DNA of 64,000 bases from Bacteroidetes bacterium GWF2_41_31 (GTDB taxonomy: Bacteria > Bacteroidota > Bacteroidia > Bacteroidales > F082), in assembly GCA_001769215.1 (NCBI GenBank), contig MEOL01000033.1, positions 170,125-234,124 on the forward strand, read 5' to 3'. Both the position numbers and the translations under genes were made by a program. The notes under the pieces are model-generated. The model saw only the letters and a list, made by a program, of their open reading frames with translations, was not told where the DNA came from and made no database searches. Of this stretch, positions 1 through 9,866 are shown in pieces. The stretch's first letter is position 1, and each line of letters opens with the position of its first letter.

Positions 1-1896
1 GGAGAAAAATCATCGTACGAATTTGAGCAACCCTGGAAGACCATTGAATCAGGCGCTGAATGGCGGGGTGAATTACATAACCGCAAAAAAAATGGAGAAT
101 TGTTCTGGGAACAAGCCTTCATCTCCCCCATCGTTAACGAAAATGGCGTGACTACACATTTCCTTGCCGTTAAAGAAGATATCACCGAGCGGAAAAGAAC
201 CCAGCAAATCCAACAGGTGATCTACCAAATATCAAATGCTGTAGTCATTTCTGAGAACCTTGAAGGGTTGATTAAATTGATTCAAGAGGAGCTGAGTACC
301 ATCATCGACACTACGAACTTTTACCTGGCCTTATACGAACCTGATACCGATACCATTTCGTTGCCCTTTATAGCAGATGAATATGATCATTTCAAATCAC
401 ATCCTGCGAAAAACACCATCACCAATTACGTGATTAAAACGAAAAAATCGCTGTTGGCCAATTTAGATAAGATCCGCGAATTGGAAAGTTCGGGTGATAT
501 TGGACACTATGGAACTGATTCGCTGATTTGGCTGGGCGTACCGCTTGAAGTCGGAAATGAAGTAATTGGGGTGCTCGCGGTTCAGAGTTACACCAATCAA
601 AATGCGTTTACTGAAGCGGATCAGAAAATGCTCGAATTTATTTCCGGACAGGTGAGTATGGCCATTCGTCGGAAAAAAATTGAGGAAGATTTGAAATTGG
701 CCTTGACAAAAGCGGAGGAATCTGATCGTTTAAAATCTGCCTTTTTAGCCAATATCAGCCATGAAATCAGAACTCCTATGAACGGTATTCTGGGTTTTTC
801 CACTTTGCTACGGGAGTCAGGACTCACCGGCGATCTACAACAGGAATATATCAGCATCATCGAAAAAAGTGGTGAACGTATGCTCAATACCATCAACGAC
901 CTGATGGACATCTCGAAAATTGAAGCCGGACAAATGGATATGCTTGTTTCTGAAGTAAACATGAACGATCGAATCAATAATATGCATCATTTTTTTAAAC
1001 CGAGGTGCGATGAAAAGGGGATTCAATTCTTAGTCAGAAATAATTTATCGCCCGACCAATTCAAAATCAATTCGGACCGAAAAAAAATTGATGCCATTTT
1101 GTCGAACCTGATCCTCAATGCCATCAAGTTTACACACCATGGGAGCATTGAGTTGGGCTGTAGCCTTGAAAGCACTGTATATACGATTCATGAATCGTAT
1201 ATACATTCAACTCATGAATCGTATGTACAGTGCTATGTAAAGGACACAGGCATTGGCATACCCCTCGATCGCCAACACGCCATTTTTGATCGTTTTGTTC
1301 ATGCGGATATAGAAGACAGAGCAGTATACGAAGGAACGGGATTGGGGCTTTCGCTTTCAAAAGCATACGTTGAAATGCTGGGCGGCACCATTTGGGTGGA
1401 AAGCACTCCCGGTGTAGGATCCACTTTCTTTTTTACTATACCCGGCAGTGTTGAGGCAACAACAGCAAAAAATACAGAAGAAGTAAAGGTGTCTGACATA
1501 AGTACCGAACCGTTTAAGAAACTCAATATTTTGATTGCCGAAGATGATCGAAATTCAGAACTGTTCCTGACCATCGCACTTGAAATGTGGACTAAGCAGT
1601 TGTTTATTGCCAGAACCGGGTTGGATGCCTTGAAACTCGTCCGTAATCACCCCGACATCGACTTGATCCTGATGGATATCAGGATGCCCGACATAGACGG
1701 CTATGAAGCCACTAAACGCATCAGGGAATTCAACTCCGGAGTGGTTATTATTGCACAAACTGCGCATGGACTGTCCGGTGACCGGGAAAAAGCGATAGAG
1801 GCCGGCTGCAATGATTATATTTCCAAACCCATAAATCGAATCAGATTGTTGGAGGTGATCAACAGACATTTACGTGGTAAAATGACTAATTTTTAA
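1..1896 (+). CDS. Hybrid sensor histidine kinase (PAS-GAF-HisKA-HATPase-REC), 5' end outside window
   Basis: The frame is open from base 1, so the true start lies upstream. In order the visible protein has the end of a PAS/PAC sensor (to about visible residue 64, closing with DITERKR), a GAF domain (about 70-195), HisKA with SHEIRTP (phospho-acceptor His at visible residue 254), HATPase_c (about 300-465, with VKDTGIGIP and GTGLGLSLS) and a C-terminal receiver (about 495-625) whose acceptor Asp is in LMDIRMP (residue 559). No membrane segment is visible, so this part is cytoplasmic. A palindromic insert at 1171-1233 adds residues inside the ATPase domain. It ends 16 bases before the next kinase and probably shares a transcript with it. 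The ligand is unknown; the architecture is certain. Confidence 0.93.
   Translation, partial: GEKSSYEFEQPWKTIESGAEWRGELHNRKKNGELFWEQAFISPIVNENGVTTHFLAVKEDITERKRTQQIQQVIYQISNAVVISENLEGLIKLIQEELSTIIDTTNFYLALYEPDTDTISLPFIADEYDHFKSHPAKNTITNYVIKTKKSLLANLDKIRELESSGDIGHYGTDSLIWLGVPLEVGNEVIGVLAVQSYTNQNAFTEADQKMLEFISGQVSMAIRRKKIEEDLKLALTKAEESDRLKSAFLANISHEIRTPMNGILGFSTLLRESGLTGDLQQEYISIIEKSGERMLNTINDLMDISKIEAGQMDMLVSEVNMNDRINNMHHFFKPRCDEKGIQFLVRNNLSPDQFKINSDRKKIDAILSNLILNAIKFTHHGSIELGCSLESTVYTIHESYIHSTHESYVQCYVKDTGIGIPLDRQHAIFDRFVHADIEDRAVYEGTGLGLSLSKAYVEMLGGTIWVESTPGVGSTFFFTIPGSVEATTAKNTEEVKVSDISTEPFKKLNILIAEDDRNSELFLTIALEMWTKQLFIARTGLDALKLVRNHPDIDLILMDIRMPDIDGYEATKRIREFNSGVVIIAQTAHGLSGDREKAIEAGCNDYISKPINRIRLLEVINRHLRGKMTNF
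1171..1233. repeat. Intragenic nested palindrome in kinase ATPase domain (copy 1)
   Basis: Bases 1177-1204 are a perfect 28-base palindrome centred on GATTCATGAATC. Around it, arms 1171-1191 and 1213-1233 (AGCACTGTAyATACGATTCAT and its complement, one mismatch) form a second inverted repeat. It is read in frame as [19 protein letters not shown] between two beta strands of the HATPase domain, just before VKDTG. Related palindromes sit at the same protein position in the kinases at 1913 and 9867. Confidence 0.85.
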
Positions 1897-1912
1897 TTTG
1901 GACTTATCAACC

Positions 1913-4063
1913 ATGAAGATAAAATTTGGAATTTACCATCGGATCATAATGGTTTTAATCATCACAGGAGTCATCTTTCTTGGATTGTTTACCGCGCTTT
2001 ACTTTTATCAACGAATGGAAGAACAATTCATTTTTGACGAAGCCAACAATCAATTTAGTAAGGAGGTAAACAGCATCATATCACTTTATAGAAGGCAAAC
2101 AAATCAAATTCTTGTCGATTATCGTGAATGGGAGGCCCTTGCCGAATATATTGACGAGTATGAAAAGTATTGGTTCGATGAAAACATCTCATCCATCTTG
2201 TACAGCTTTAATCTTGATTATGTAGGCGTATACGATTCCACTCTACAAACTATTCATGAAGCCTCGTTAGACGATATTTTTTCGCGCGGGTTTATAGCGA
2301 AAGAGGCGCTATTAAAACTCAAAGAAAACCAGTTTATTAATTATTATCAGGTTACAAATGATGGGATAATTGAAATATGTGGAACCAAAATTCAAATATC
2401 AAATCATCTGACACCTTCAAAAAACCTGACAAGAGGATATTTTTTTGTGGCCAGAAGTTTTAATAAACCTTTATTGAATGAATTATCAACTATACTAAAA
2501 GCCCGTGTTCAGGTTATAAAACTGACGGATACCATTGCAATAGCCAATACTTATACGGTATATTCGTCCATTAAACTCTCCGACTGGTCAGGGCGGCCGG
2601 TAGCAAAACTTGTATCTACCAGAGATTATTATGCCCTAAAACTATATGAGTACATGTCATGGCGCATGTTACTGATCTTGTGGTCGTTATCAGTAACAAT
2701 CCTGGTAATTATTCATTTTTCGTTAAATAAATGGATAATCCGACCCATGAAATTGGTTTCAAATATTCTTGAAACTGATGATTTGCTGCTTATACGTAAA
2801 CTTAAACAAGAACCGGGAGAGTTTGAACATTTAGGAAAGCTCTTCGAAAAAAATATTACTCAAAAGAACGAACTCCGGATAGCCAAAGAAAAAGCGGAAA
2901 AAAGTGACCTCCAGAAATCCGCTTTTCTGGCCAATATGAGCCACGAAATACGAACCCCCATGAACGGTATCCTGGGTTTTACAGAGCTTCTTAAGGAATC
3001 AGATTTACAAGGAAAGGACCAGAAAAAATATGTTGAAATCATCGAAAAAAGCGGTGTCAGGATGCTTAATGTGATTAATGACATTATTAGCATTTCCAAA
3101 GTGGAATCGAACCAAATGGAGGTTTCCTTATCAGAAACAAATATAAATGAACAGGTTGATTATATTTACAACTTCTTTAATCCTGAAGTAGAGAAAAAAG
3201 GAGTAATTCTTATCTTACGAAAAGGACTTTCGTCAGATCAATCGGTTATTAAAACTGATGCAGAGAAATTGTACGCCATACTGACCAACCTGGTTAAAAA
3301 TGCCATCAAATTTACCAATGACGGCACCATCGAATTTGGTTATAAACTGGTACCGATGATTCATGAATCATCAATACAATTTTATGTGAAAGACACGGGC
3401 TCGGGAATTCAACCGCAACAACAACAAATTATTTTTGACAGGTTCAGGCAGGGAAGTGATATCCATAGCCCGGTTCGCGAAGGAGCAGGATTGGGATTGT
3501 CTATTTCGAAAGCCTATGTGGAAATGCTTGGAGGTAAAATATGGGTAGAGAGTGACTCCGATGGCAACCAGTCGGAGGAAGGAAGAGGCTCCTCCTTCTT
3601 TTTTACTATTCCGTACAAGACGACTTATAAAGAACAAATCAGGATCGATAATACAGGCTCCGGGGACAAATCAAACGACCTGGCACAATCAATTGTTAAG
3701 CAACTGAAATTTCTAATCATCGAAGACGACCCAACATCAACCATGTTCGTATCCATTATCCTTAAAGAGTTCAGCAGGGAAATTTTAACGGCTGTAAATG
3801 GTTTGGATGGCCTTAACATCTGTCGGAAAAATCCCGATATTGATTTAATTCTGATGGATATTAAAATGCCACAAATGAATGGGTATGAAGCCACCAAACA
3901 AATTCGTACGTTTAACAAAGAGGTCATTATTATTGCGCAAACTGCATATGGCCTGGCCGGTGATCGGGAAAAAGCGATAGAAGCCGGGTGCAATGATTAT
4001 ATTTCCAAACCCATTAATCGAATCGAATTAATGGAGATGATCGATAAATATTTTAACAAATGA
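1913..4063 (+). CDS. Membrane hybrid histidine kinase with CHASE4-type sensor and receiver
   Basis: The ATG at 1913 is preferred over the in-frame TTG at 1898, because it starts directly with a basic stretch and a transmembrane helix (about residues 8-30). A periplasmic segment of about 215 residues contains [19 protein letters not shown], the typical CHASE4 pattern. A second membrane helix (about 247-267) is followed by a short linker, HisKA with SHEIRTP (His344), HATPase_c ([17 protein letters not shown]) and a C-terminal receiver with acceptor Asp649 in LMDIKMP. No separate output domain is present, so phosphate probably passes to a partner or the receiver is regulatory. A palindrome lies in frame at 3355-3372. 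The receiver is very similar to that of the preceding kinase, which suggests duplication. Confidence 0.92.
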   Translation: MKIKFGIYHRIIMVLIITGVIFLGLFTALYFYQRMEEQFIFDEANNQFSKEVNSIISLYRRQTNQILVDYREWEALAEYIDEYEKYWFDENISSILYSFNLDYVGVYDSTLQTIHEASLDDIFSRGFIAKEALLKLKENQFINYYQVTNDGIIEICGTKIQISNHLTPSKNLTRGYFFVARSFNKPLLNELSTILKARVQVIKLTDTIAIANTYTVYSSIKLSDWSGRPVAKLVSTRDYYALKLYEYMSWRMLLILWSLSVTILVIIHFSLNKWIIRPMKLVSNILETDDLLLIRKLKQEPGEFEHLGKLFEKNITQKNELRIAKEKAEKSDLQKSAFLANMSHEIRTPMNGILGFTELLKESDLQGKDQKKYVEIIEKSGVRMLNVINDIISISKVESNQMEVSLSETNINEQVDYIYNFFNPEVEKKGVILILRKGLSSDQSVIKTDAEKLYAILTNLVKNAIKFTNDGTIEFGYKLVPMIHESSIQFYVKDTGSGIQPQQQQIIFDRFRQGSDIHSPVREGAGLGLSISKAYVEMLGGKIWVESDSDGNQSEEGRGSSFFFTIPYKTTYKEQIRIDNTGSGDKSNDLAQSIVKQLKFLIIEDDPTSTMFVSIILKEFSREILTAVNGLDGLNICRKNPDIDLILMDIKMPQMNGYEATKQIRTFNKEVIIIAQTAYGLAGDREKAIEAGCNDYISKPINRIELMEMIDKYFNK
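3355..3372. repeat. Intragenic palindrome in kinase ATPase domain (copy 2)
   Basis: GATGATTCATGAATCATC is a perfect 18-base palindrome read as MIHESS. It lies immediately before the VKDTG motif, at the same protein position as the insertions in the two other kinases. Confidence 0.85.
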
Positions 4064-4159
4064 AATGATGAAAATAATGATGCCTTCTGATGATAACATC
4101 GTTCAGCCTTGTATTCAATTTTTTTCTGTTTTTTTGAACTACCAGGCAATATAATCACA

Positions 4160-4987
4160 ATGAAGAATACCCATTTGAAAATATTGGATTTCCTGAAAAG
4201 TGAAAGAAACTTTGATTATTCGGGCTATCATTTCGCCATGCTGGAACGCAGAATCCAGAACCGGATAATACATTTAGGATCAATAACGCCTGAAGCCTAT
4301 TTTGAGTATCTGCAAAACAACCCGGAAGAGTCTACCCGTTTGATTGAAAATTTCATGATCAATGTGAGTCACTTTTTCAGGGATCCCCTGAGTTTCGAGT
4401 TGCTTGCCAAAGTTGCAATTCCTGCCATAATTGCTTCAAAACAACGATCGGATGAACATTCGATCAGGATATGGTCGGCCGGGTGCGCCCGTGGGGAAGA
4501 AGCCTATTCGGTGGCCATGCTTTTTAACGAATATTTTGCCAGGGAAATGGAGCAACTTAACCTCGATTTTTTTGCTACCGATTTCGATTCACAGGCCATC
4601 GAAAAAGCCAAACAAGGCATCTACACATCCACGAGCATGAAAGAGGTGAAACATGGGTTGTTGAAAAAATACTTCACCGAAGGCGATGAAACGTACACCA
4701 TTATCCCTGAATTAAAAATGAAGATACAATTTTCGATATACGATTTGCTCTACAAAAATAGTTACGCTCCGAGCGAGAGTATTTTTGGCGATTTCGACCT
4801 CGTCTTATGCCGCAATGTATTGATCTATTTCAATCAGGAATTTCAAAAACTGATTTTAAACAAACTGATTAAATCGCTTGCACCCAAAGGGGTACTCATG
4901 CTTGGTGAAAGCGAGGTTCTTGGGGATTCCTTTAAGGAAAAGCTTCGCCAGATTTCAAAATACGCTAAAATATTCGAGAAGAAATAA
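4160..4987 (+). CDS. cheR: CheR-type chemotaxis protein methyltransferase
   Basis: S-adenosylmethionine-dependent methyltransferase of the CheR family, which methylates glutamates of receptor proteins. The frame extends upstream to a TTG at 4109, but the ATG at 4160 gives the normal N-terminus (MKNTHLKILDFLK) and a 275-residue protein of usual length. Family marks are the N-terminal helical domain with NVSHFFRD, the SAM-binding loop WSAGCARGEEAYSVA, and LCRNVLIYFN near the end. No cheB, cheA or chemoreceptor gene is adjacent. It stands between hybrid kinases, 8 bases before the four-receiver kinase, so it is likely co-transcribed and may act on a kinase or a non-motility receptor. The role is inferred from family only. 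Confidence 0.92.
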   Translation: MKNTHLKILDFLKSERNFDYSGYHFAMLERRIQNRIIHLGSITPEAYFEYLQNNPEESTRLIENFMINVSHFFRDPLSFELLAKVAIPAIIASKQRSDEHSIRIWSAGCARGEEAYSVAMLFNEYFAREMEQLNLDFFATDFDSQAIEKAKQGIYTSTSMKEVKHGLLKKYFTEGDETYTIIPELKMKIQFSIYDLLYKNSYAPSESIFGDFDLVLCRNVLIYFNQEFQKLILNKLIKSLAPKGVLMLGESEVLGDSFKEKLRQISKYAKIFEKK

Positions 4988-4995
4988 TTTACTAC

Positions 4996-7900
4996 ATGAT
5001 AGATATGAAAAAATTTGAATTCGACAGCATCCGGACAAACCTTACCTTCTGGTTTTTGACTTTGGCATTATCCCCTTTGTTGATTGGCATGGTTTTTACC
5101 TATTGGGAGAGTTCTAGGGCTTTTCAGGAAAAGACATTTGAAAAATTAACGGCTATCCGCGACCTGAAAGTTGGACAGGTTGAAACCTGGATCGCTGAGA
5201 GAAAGTCCGATTTCAGTACATTCGCTCATAATACGGAAAAAACACTTTTAAATGATGCATTAAATAGCAATGATTCTAACAGTTCAGAAAACAAGAGTAA
5301 AAAGCAAATCAGGGATCGATTGCTCAATTATCAAAAAAACTATTTAGTTTATCAGGAGATTTTCATTGTCAATTCCAAAACAGGGCTTGTCGAAATTTCG
5401 ACCAACTCCTCGAACGAGGGTCAATATAAAAAAAACGAAACTGCCTACACGGGAGCCATTATGGCAGACAAAATATTTATTGGCGATGTTTACTATTCTG
5501 CCTTAATCGGTAAGCATTTATTGTCATTCTCGGTACCTTTGAATGATTCATGGGACGAAAACCAAAAAACCATCGGGGTGCTGGTAGCCAATGTCGATTT
5601 AACGAATTCTCTCTCGCCCATGTTGCTTAACCGAATAGGTTTGGGCGAAACCGGAGAAACACTGATTGTTGATAAAAATGTAATGGCTATCAATGATTTG
5701 CGGTGGTACGATCATGCCCCCTTGCAATTAAAAATCAATGCAGAACCAGCCGTAAGGGCTGCTCAGGGCAAAACAGGGATTTTTATCAGTAACGATTACA
5801 GAGGGAAAAAAGTAATTGCCGCTTATACTTATATTCCTGAAACAGGCTGGGGTTTTGTTTGTAAACAGGACTGGAGTGAATTAAGCGAAGCGACTGTGTC
5901 TATGGGTCAATTTTTAATTACACTGCTGATTATTTCGGGTTTGCTTATCATTGTGATCGTTTATTTTGTCAGCAAGACCATCTCATCACCAATCATCGCC
6001 CTTAATGCCGATAGCAAAAAAATTGCCGCAGGCGATTATACAATAAGGAATGCAGTTAAATTAAAGAATGAACTGGGTAAATTGGGTGAGTCAATTAACA
6101 CGATGGTCCAGGGCATCGAATCGAAGGCCATGATACAAAAAGGGGTCACGGCCATTTCGAAAGCCGTTATTGGTCACGCGAGCCGCATGCGATATTCTAA
6201 TAATCTTCTCTCTTACCTGTCAAAGGTAACCGATGCCCAAATGGCTGTTCTTTATTCATTAAATGAGCAGGAGTTACTATTCGAACATTTTGATTCCATT
6301 GGAGCAAATAAAAACCTGATGCTGCCATTCATGTCCGGGAAACCGGAAGGCGAACTTGGAAATGCTGTGGAATCAAAGAAAATTCAACATCTTCAGGAAC
6401 TATCAGATGATACCAAATTTACCTATCGGACGAGTGCCGGCGAAATTATTCCAAAAGAAATTATTACCATCCCCGTTTTGAATAACGACTCCGAGGTAGT
6501 TGCCCTTATTTCCCTGGCTAAAATCAACGGTTTTAGCCACGAGGCTACTGAAACAATTCAACTCTCATGGAATACAATTAATAGCTCCTATTCAAATTTA
6601 CTGGCCGGCGAACAGACTGCCGTTCTGGCCGAAAACCTGATGTTGAGCAACCAAAAACTGGAAGCGCAATCAGAAGAATTGCAGCAACAGGCTGAAGAAC
6701 TGCAACAACAAACCGACGAACTTCAAAAAGGAAGCGATGAATTGCTTTTACAGAATCAGGAACTGGAGATGCAACGAAAACAGGTGGAAGAAGCCACACG
6801 CATGAAAAGTGAATTTCTTTCGAATATGAGTCATGAGTTGCGTACACCATTGAATTCAATCAACGCACTATCGAGGGTACTGATCAATCAGGCAAACAGC
6901 AGACTAACTGCCGATGAAAATGAATACCTCGAAGTGGTGGAACGAAATGGCAAACGGTTGTTGTCACTCATTAATGATATCCTGGACCTGTCGAAAATTG
7001 AGGCCGGGAAAATGGAACTTCAGCCAAATAACATTTCCCTCCTCAGAATAATGACCGAGGTAGCCGAAAATATACGTCCGTTGGCCAAACACAAAAACAT
7101 TTCACTCGATTTAAGCATGCCAAATGAGGAAATTGAATTGGAAACCGATGAAAACCGGTTAAACCAGATCCTGACAAATATCATTGGCAACGCGGTAAAA
7201 TTCACCGATAAAGGAGGAGTTCGGATTTCAGTTCACTCCGATCCAACCGTAGCCTATATTCAGGTTAAAGACACTGGAATTGGCATTTCTAAAGAGATGC
7301 TTCCCGAAATTTTTAAGGAATTCAGACAAGTGGATGGTTCCACTTCTCGGTCGTATGAAGGAACAGGTTTGGGATTGGCCATCGTTAAAAATCTGGTTAA
7401 GGCTTTGCACGGCGAAATTACTGTAACAAGCACACCGGGTGAAGGATCGGTTTTTACCGTTTCACTGCCGCTGAATTGGAAAGGAAACCCGGAACAGGGT
7501 GATTTGCAGTGGATGCACCTGGACATTCCATCTGAAACCAGAAAAACGATCCTCGTTGTAGACGATGATCCGAGCATTATCCGCCAGATTTCTGACAGCC
7601 TTAAAGAGTCAGGTTATCATATTATAGCGACAACCTCAGGAACAGAAGCCCTACGGCTGGCTCAAAAGTACAAACCGATCGCTATAACACTCGACATCGT
7701 CATGCCTGATTTGGATGGATGGGAAGTATTGCAACAACTAAAAACAAATCCTGAAACCACCAATATCCCGGTAATTATCATTTCAATTTCCGACGAAAAG
7801 CAAACTGGTATTGCTCTGGGGGCAGTGGGCTATATCACCAAACCAGTTAACCGTCAGTTACTTTTGCGCGAAATCAAAAAATGGACCACTGCCCCATCCT

Positions 7901-9135
7901 CCGTTATGATTGTAGATGACAACCCCACCGACCGGGAACAAATTGCTGGTTTACTCCGACTTGAACAAATTGATGTTTTTCAGGCTGAGAGCGGGGCACA
8001 ATGTTTGGAAATGTTACAATATCATAGACCTGATCTTCTGGTGCTCGATTTGATGATGCCCGAAATGGATGGATTTCAAGTGTTGAATGAAATAAGGACA
8101 AGACCTGAAACATGTGATTTACCTATTATTGTGGTAACGGCAAAGGACCTAACAGAACGGGATAAAAAGTTGCTTTCAGGAAAAGTGTCTTCAGTACTTA
8201 CAAAGAGTACGGTGGCACTTCCGCAAATATATGACGAAATAAAACGAATAGTGGAACGGATAAAAGGTGAAAGGTCCGATAACCAGGATATTCGACCAAA
8301 GAAGCAAACAAGACATATTTTAATGATTGAAGATAATGAAATCTCGGTCATCCAGGTTCAAAAAATTCTTGAAAAGGAGGGTTTTGCTGTTGATGTAGCC
8401 AAGGATGGCAAACAAGCGCTTGAATTTGTTAAACATTCCGTTCCTGACGGAATAATCCTTGATTTGATGATGCCCGAAATGGATGGTTTCGAGGTACTTG
8501 AAAAGATCCGGGGGAGGCAAGAAACCCGAATGATCCCGATACTCATTCTCACAGCCAAAAACCTCACTAAATCAGATTTATCGCGGCTTTCAGCGAACAA
8601 CATTCAGCAGTTGGTTCAAAAAGGCGATGTCAATGGCAGGGAATTGCTGGGTAAAGTTAAGCAGATGATGGGTATTGAAACCGATCAGACCCGGATAGTA
8701 GATCATCACAAGGAAGTTGATGTGCGACCCATCATGATTTCTGGTAAAGAGACCGGTAAAGCAAGTATCGGCAGGAAGAAAATCCTGGTGGTTGAGGACA
8801 ACGCGGACAATAGACTGACTACAAGGGCAATACTTGGAGAGCAATATGATCTGGTAGATGCCATCGATGGAGAAGACGGGTTGGAAAAAGCCAGATTAGA
8901 AATCCCTGATTTGATCCTGCTTGATTTTTATTTGCCAAAAATGAATGGTTTTAAAGTGATTAAATTATTGAAAGAAAACGAGAACACCAAATATATTCCT
9001 GTTATCGCGGTAACCGCCAGGGCTATGAAAAATGATCGGGAAGAAATTCTTGAAGCAGGATGCGATGGATATGTTTCCAAACCTATTGACGCTGATCTGC
9101 TGTTGGAGGAAATTGGGAAGTTGTTGGGTAGTTGA
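4996..9135 (+). CDS. Large membrane hybrid histidine kinase with dCache sensor, HAMP, GAF-like region and four receivers
   Basis: A 1379-residue kinase starting at ATG 4996 (a second ATG is at 5005). In order: membrane helix (about 18-35), Cache-type periplasmic sensor (about 36-300), membrane helix (about 303-325), HAMP (about 326-380), a GAF-like segment (about 395-545), a Gln/Glu-rich coiled coil (about 548-598), HisKA with SHELRTP (His613), HATPase_c (about 705-830), then four consecutive receivers with acceptor residues Asp900, Asp1018, Asp1156 and Asp1310. The four receivers all keep the acidic pocket and a T/S...K pattern, so all may be functional. The layout resembles multi-receiver phosphorelay hubs. 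Its last two codons and stop lie inside a repeat (see 9128-9319). Confidence 0.93.
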   Translation: MIDMKKFEFDSIRTNLTFWFLTLALSPLLIGMVFTYWESSRAFQEKTFEKLTAIRDLKVGQVETWIAERKSDFSTFAHNTEKTLLNDALNSNDSNSSENKSKKQIRDRLLNYQKNYLVYQEIFIVNSKTGLVEISTNSSNEGQYKKNETAYTGAIMADKIFIGDVYYSALIGKHLLSFSVPLNDSWDENQKTIGVLVANVDLTNSLSPMLLNRIGLGETGETLIVDKNVMAINDLRWYDHAPLQLKINAEPAVRAAQGKTGIFISNDYRGKKVIAAYTYIPETGWGFVCKQDWSELSEATVSMGQFLITLLIISGLLIIVIVYFVSKTISSPIIALNADSKKIAAGDYTIRNAVKLKNELGKLGESINTMVQGIESKAMIQKGVTAISKAVIGHASRMRYSNNLLSYLSKVTDAQMAVLYSLNEQELLFEHFDSIGANKNLMLPFMSGKPEGELGNAVESKKIQHLQELSDDTKFTYRTSAGEIIPKEIITIPVLNNDSEVVALISLAKINGFSHEATETIQLSWNTINSSYSNLLAGEQTAVLAENLMLSNQKLEAQSEELQQQAEELQQQTDELQKGSDELLLQNQELEMQRKQVEEATRMKSEFLSNMSHELRTPLNSINALSRVLINQANSRLTADENEYLEVVERNGKRLLSLINDILDLSKIEAGKMELQPNNISLLRIMTEVAENIRPLAKHKNISLDLSMPNEEIELETDENRLNQILTNIIGNAVKFTDKGGVRISVHSDPTVAYIQVKDTGIGISKEMLPEIFKEFRQVDGSTSRSYEGTGLGLAIVKNLVKALHGEITVTSTPGEGSVFTVSLPLNWKGNPEQGDLQWMHLDIPSETRKTILVVDDDPSIIRQISDSLKESGYHIIATTSGTEALRLAQKYKPIAITLDIVMPDLDGWEVLQQLKTNPETTNIPVIIISISDEKQTGIALGAVGYITKPVNRQLLLREIKKWTTAPSSVMIVDDNPTDREQIAGLLRLEQIDVFQAESGAQCLEMLQYHRPDLLVLDLMMPEMDGFQVLNEIRTRPETCDLPIIVVTAKDLTERDKKLLSGKVSSVLTKSTVALPQIYDEIKRIVERIKGERSDNQDIRPKKQTRHILMIEDNEISVIQVQKILEKEGFAVDVAKDGKQALEFVKHSVPDGIILDLMMPEMDGFEVLEKIRGRQETRMIPILILTAKNLTKSDLSRLSANNIQQLVQKGDVNGRELLGKVKQMMGIETDQTRIVDHHKEVDVRPIMISGKETGKASIGRKKILVVEDNADNRLTTRAILGEQYDLVDAIDGEDGLEKARLEIPDLILLDFYLPKMNGFKVIKLLKENENTKYIPVIAVTARAMKNDREEILEAGCDGYVSKPIDADLLLEEIGKLLGS

Positions 9136-9319
9136 GTAGTTAAGTGGTTAAGTGGTTAAGTAGTTGAGTAGTTATGAAATAAAAATCAGTGTAAATTTTA
9201 AGGCAATTAATGAGTCTATTCGAGTCTATTCAAAAAAGTGTGTCAGGAGTTTAATTAAAAAACGATTAATAATGTGCATCACAATTACCCCACTCAACTA
9301 CTCAACCACTCAATTTTCT
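9128..9319. repeat. Dispersed repeat copy A with inverted-repeat ends, left of the S23-type gene
   Basis: The left end is a tract of GTAGTTGAGT/TAAGTGGT units, and the right end (about 9290-9315) is its complement, so the copy can fold into a long stem. The core blocks 9182-9201 (AAAATCAGTGTAAATTTTAA) and 9263-9281 (CGATTAATAATGTGCATCA) recur in copy B. Copy A has about 45 extra bases between the blocks, including a direct repeat of GAGTCTATTC. The repeat overlaps the final codons and TGA stop of the upstream kinase. Confidence 0.8.
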
Positions 9320-9357
9320 CCCCTCCCCACCCTTCTAATTTTTAGAAACATAAATCC

Positions 9358-9738
9358 ATGAGCGACACGAAATCAACTTTTGAAACACTTGAAGTATGGA
9401 TTCGATCCAGAAAATTAAGAAATCACTTCGCGAAACTTTCCAAAGATTTACCCTCTGATGAAAGATACAGGTTGAAGGATCAGATGATCAGAGCTTCCCG
9501 CTCAGTAACGGCAAATATTGCAGAAGGATATGGACGATACCATTACCAGGAAAATATCCAGTATTGTAGACAAGCCAGAGGATCACTGTATGAGTTAGTT
9601 GATCATTTATCAGTAGCAATTGATGAGGAATTTATCAACAATGATACCTATGAAAGCACTAGATTAGATATCTTTGAAATTATACAAATGTTAAACGGTT
9701 ATATAAACTATCTTAAAAGCAGGAAACAGAGTGGTTGA
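9358..9738 (+). CDS. Four helix bundle protein (S23 ribosomal / IVP family)
   Basis: A small helical protein (126 residues) of the four-helix-bundle S23 family, first known from intervening sequences in 23S rRNA genes and related in fold to the Avd proteins of diversity-generating retroelements. The family marks are LEVWIRSRKL near the N-terminus, the central RASRSVTANIAEGYGR motif, and SLYELVDHL. The biochemical role is unknown for most members. It is flanked by two copies of one repeat, and its own C-terminal codons and TGA stop lie within copy B, so the gene and the repeats look like one unit inserted between two kinase genes. It starts at the ATG at 9358 with no visible ribosome binding site. 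Confidence 0.9.
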   Translation: MSDTKSTFETLEVWIRSRKLRNHFAKLSKDLPSDERYRLKDQMIRASRSVTANIAEGYGRYHYQENIQYCRQARGSLYELVDHLSVAIDEEFINNDTYESTRLDIFEIIQMLNGYINYLKSRKQSG

Positions 9739-9843
9739 GTAGTTAAGTAGTAAAAATCAGTGTAAATTTTAAGGCAATGAATAAATTAAAACGATTAATA
9801 ATGTGCATCAAAATTCCCCCACTCAACTACTTAACCACTCAAC
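9731..9843. repeat. Dispersed repeat copy B with inverted-repeat ends, right of the S23-type gene
   Basis: Same order as copy A: a left tract GTGGTTGAGTAGTTAAGTAG, the core block 9753-9772 identical to 9182-9201, the core block 9792-9810 identical to 9263-9281, and a right tract CTCAACTACTTAACCACTCA complementary to the left end. It lacks the extra segment seen in copy A. It is in direct orientation relative to copy A. Confidence 0.8.
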
Positions 9844-9866
9844 TCCCCCCCCTTCACAATGAATAA

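Noticed and set aside
9164..9361. Frame of 65 codons between the four-receiver kinase and the S23-type gene
   Set aside because: It is made of the repeat copy A and matches no family; the repeat explains it better.
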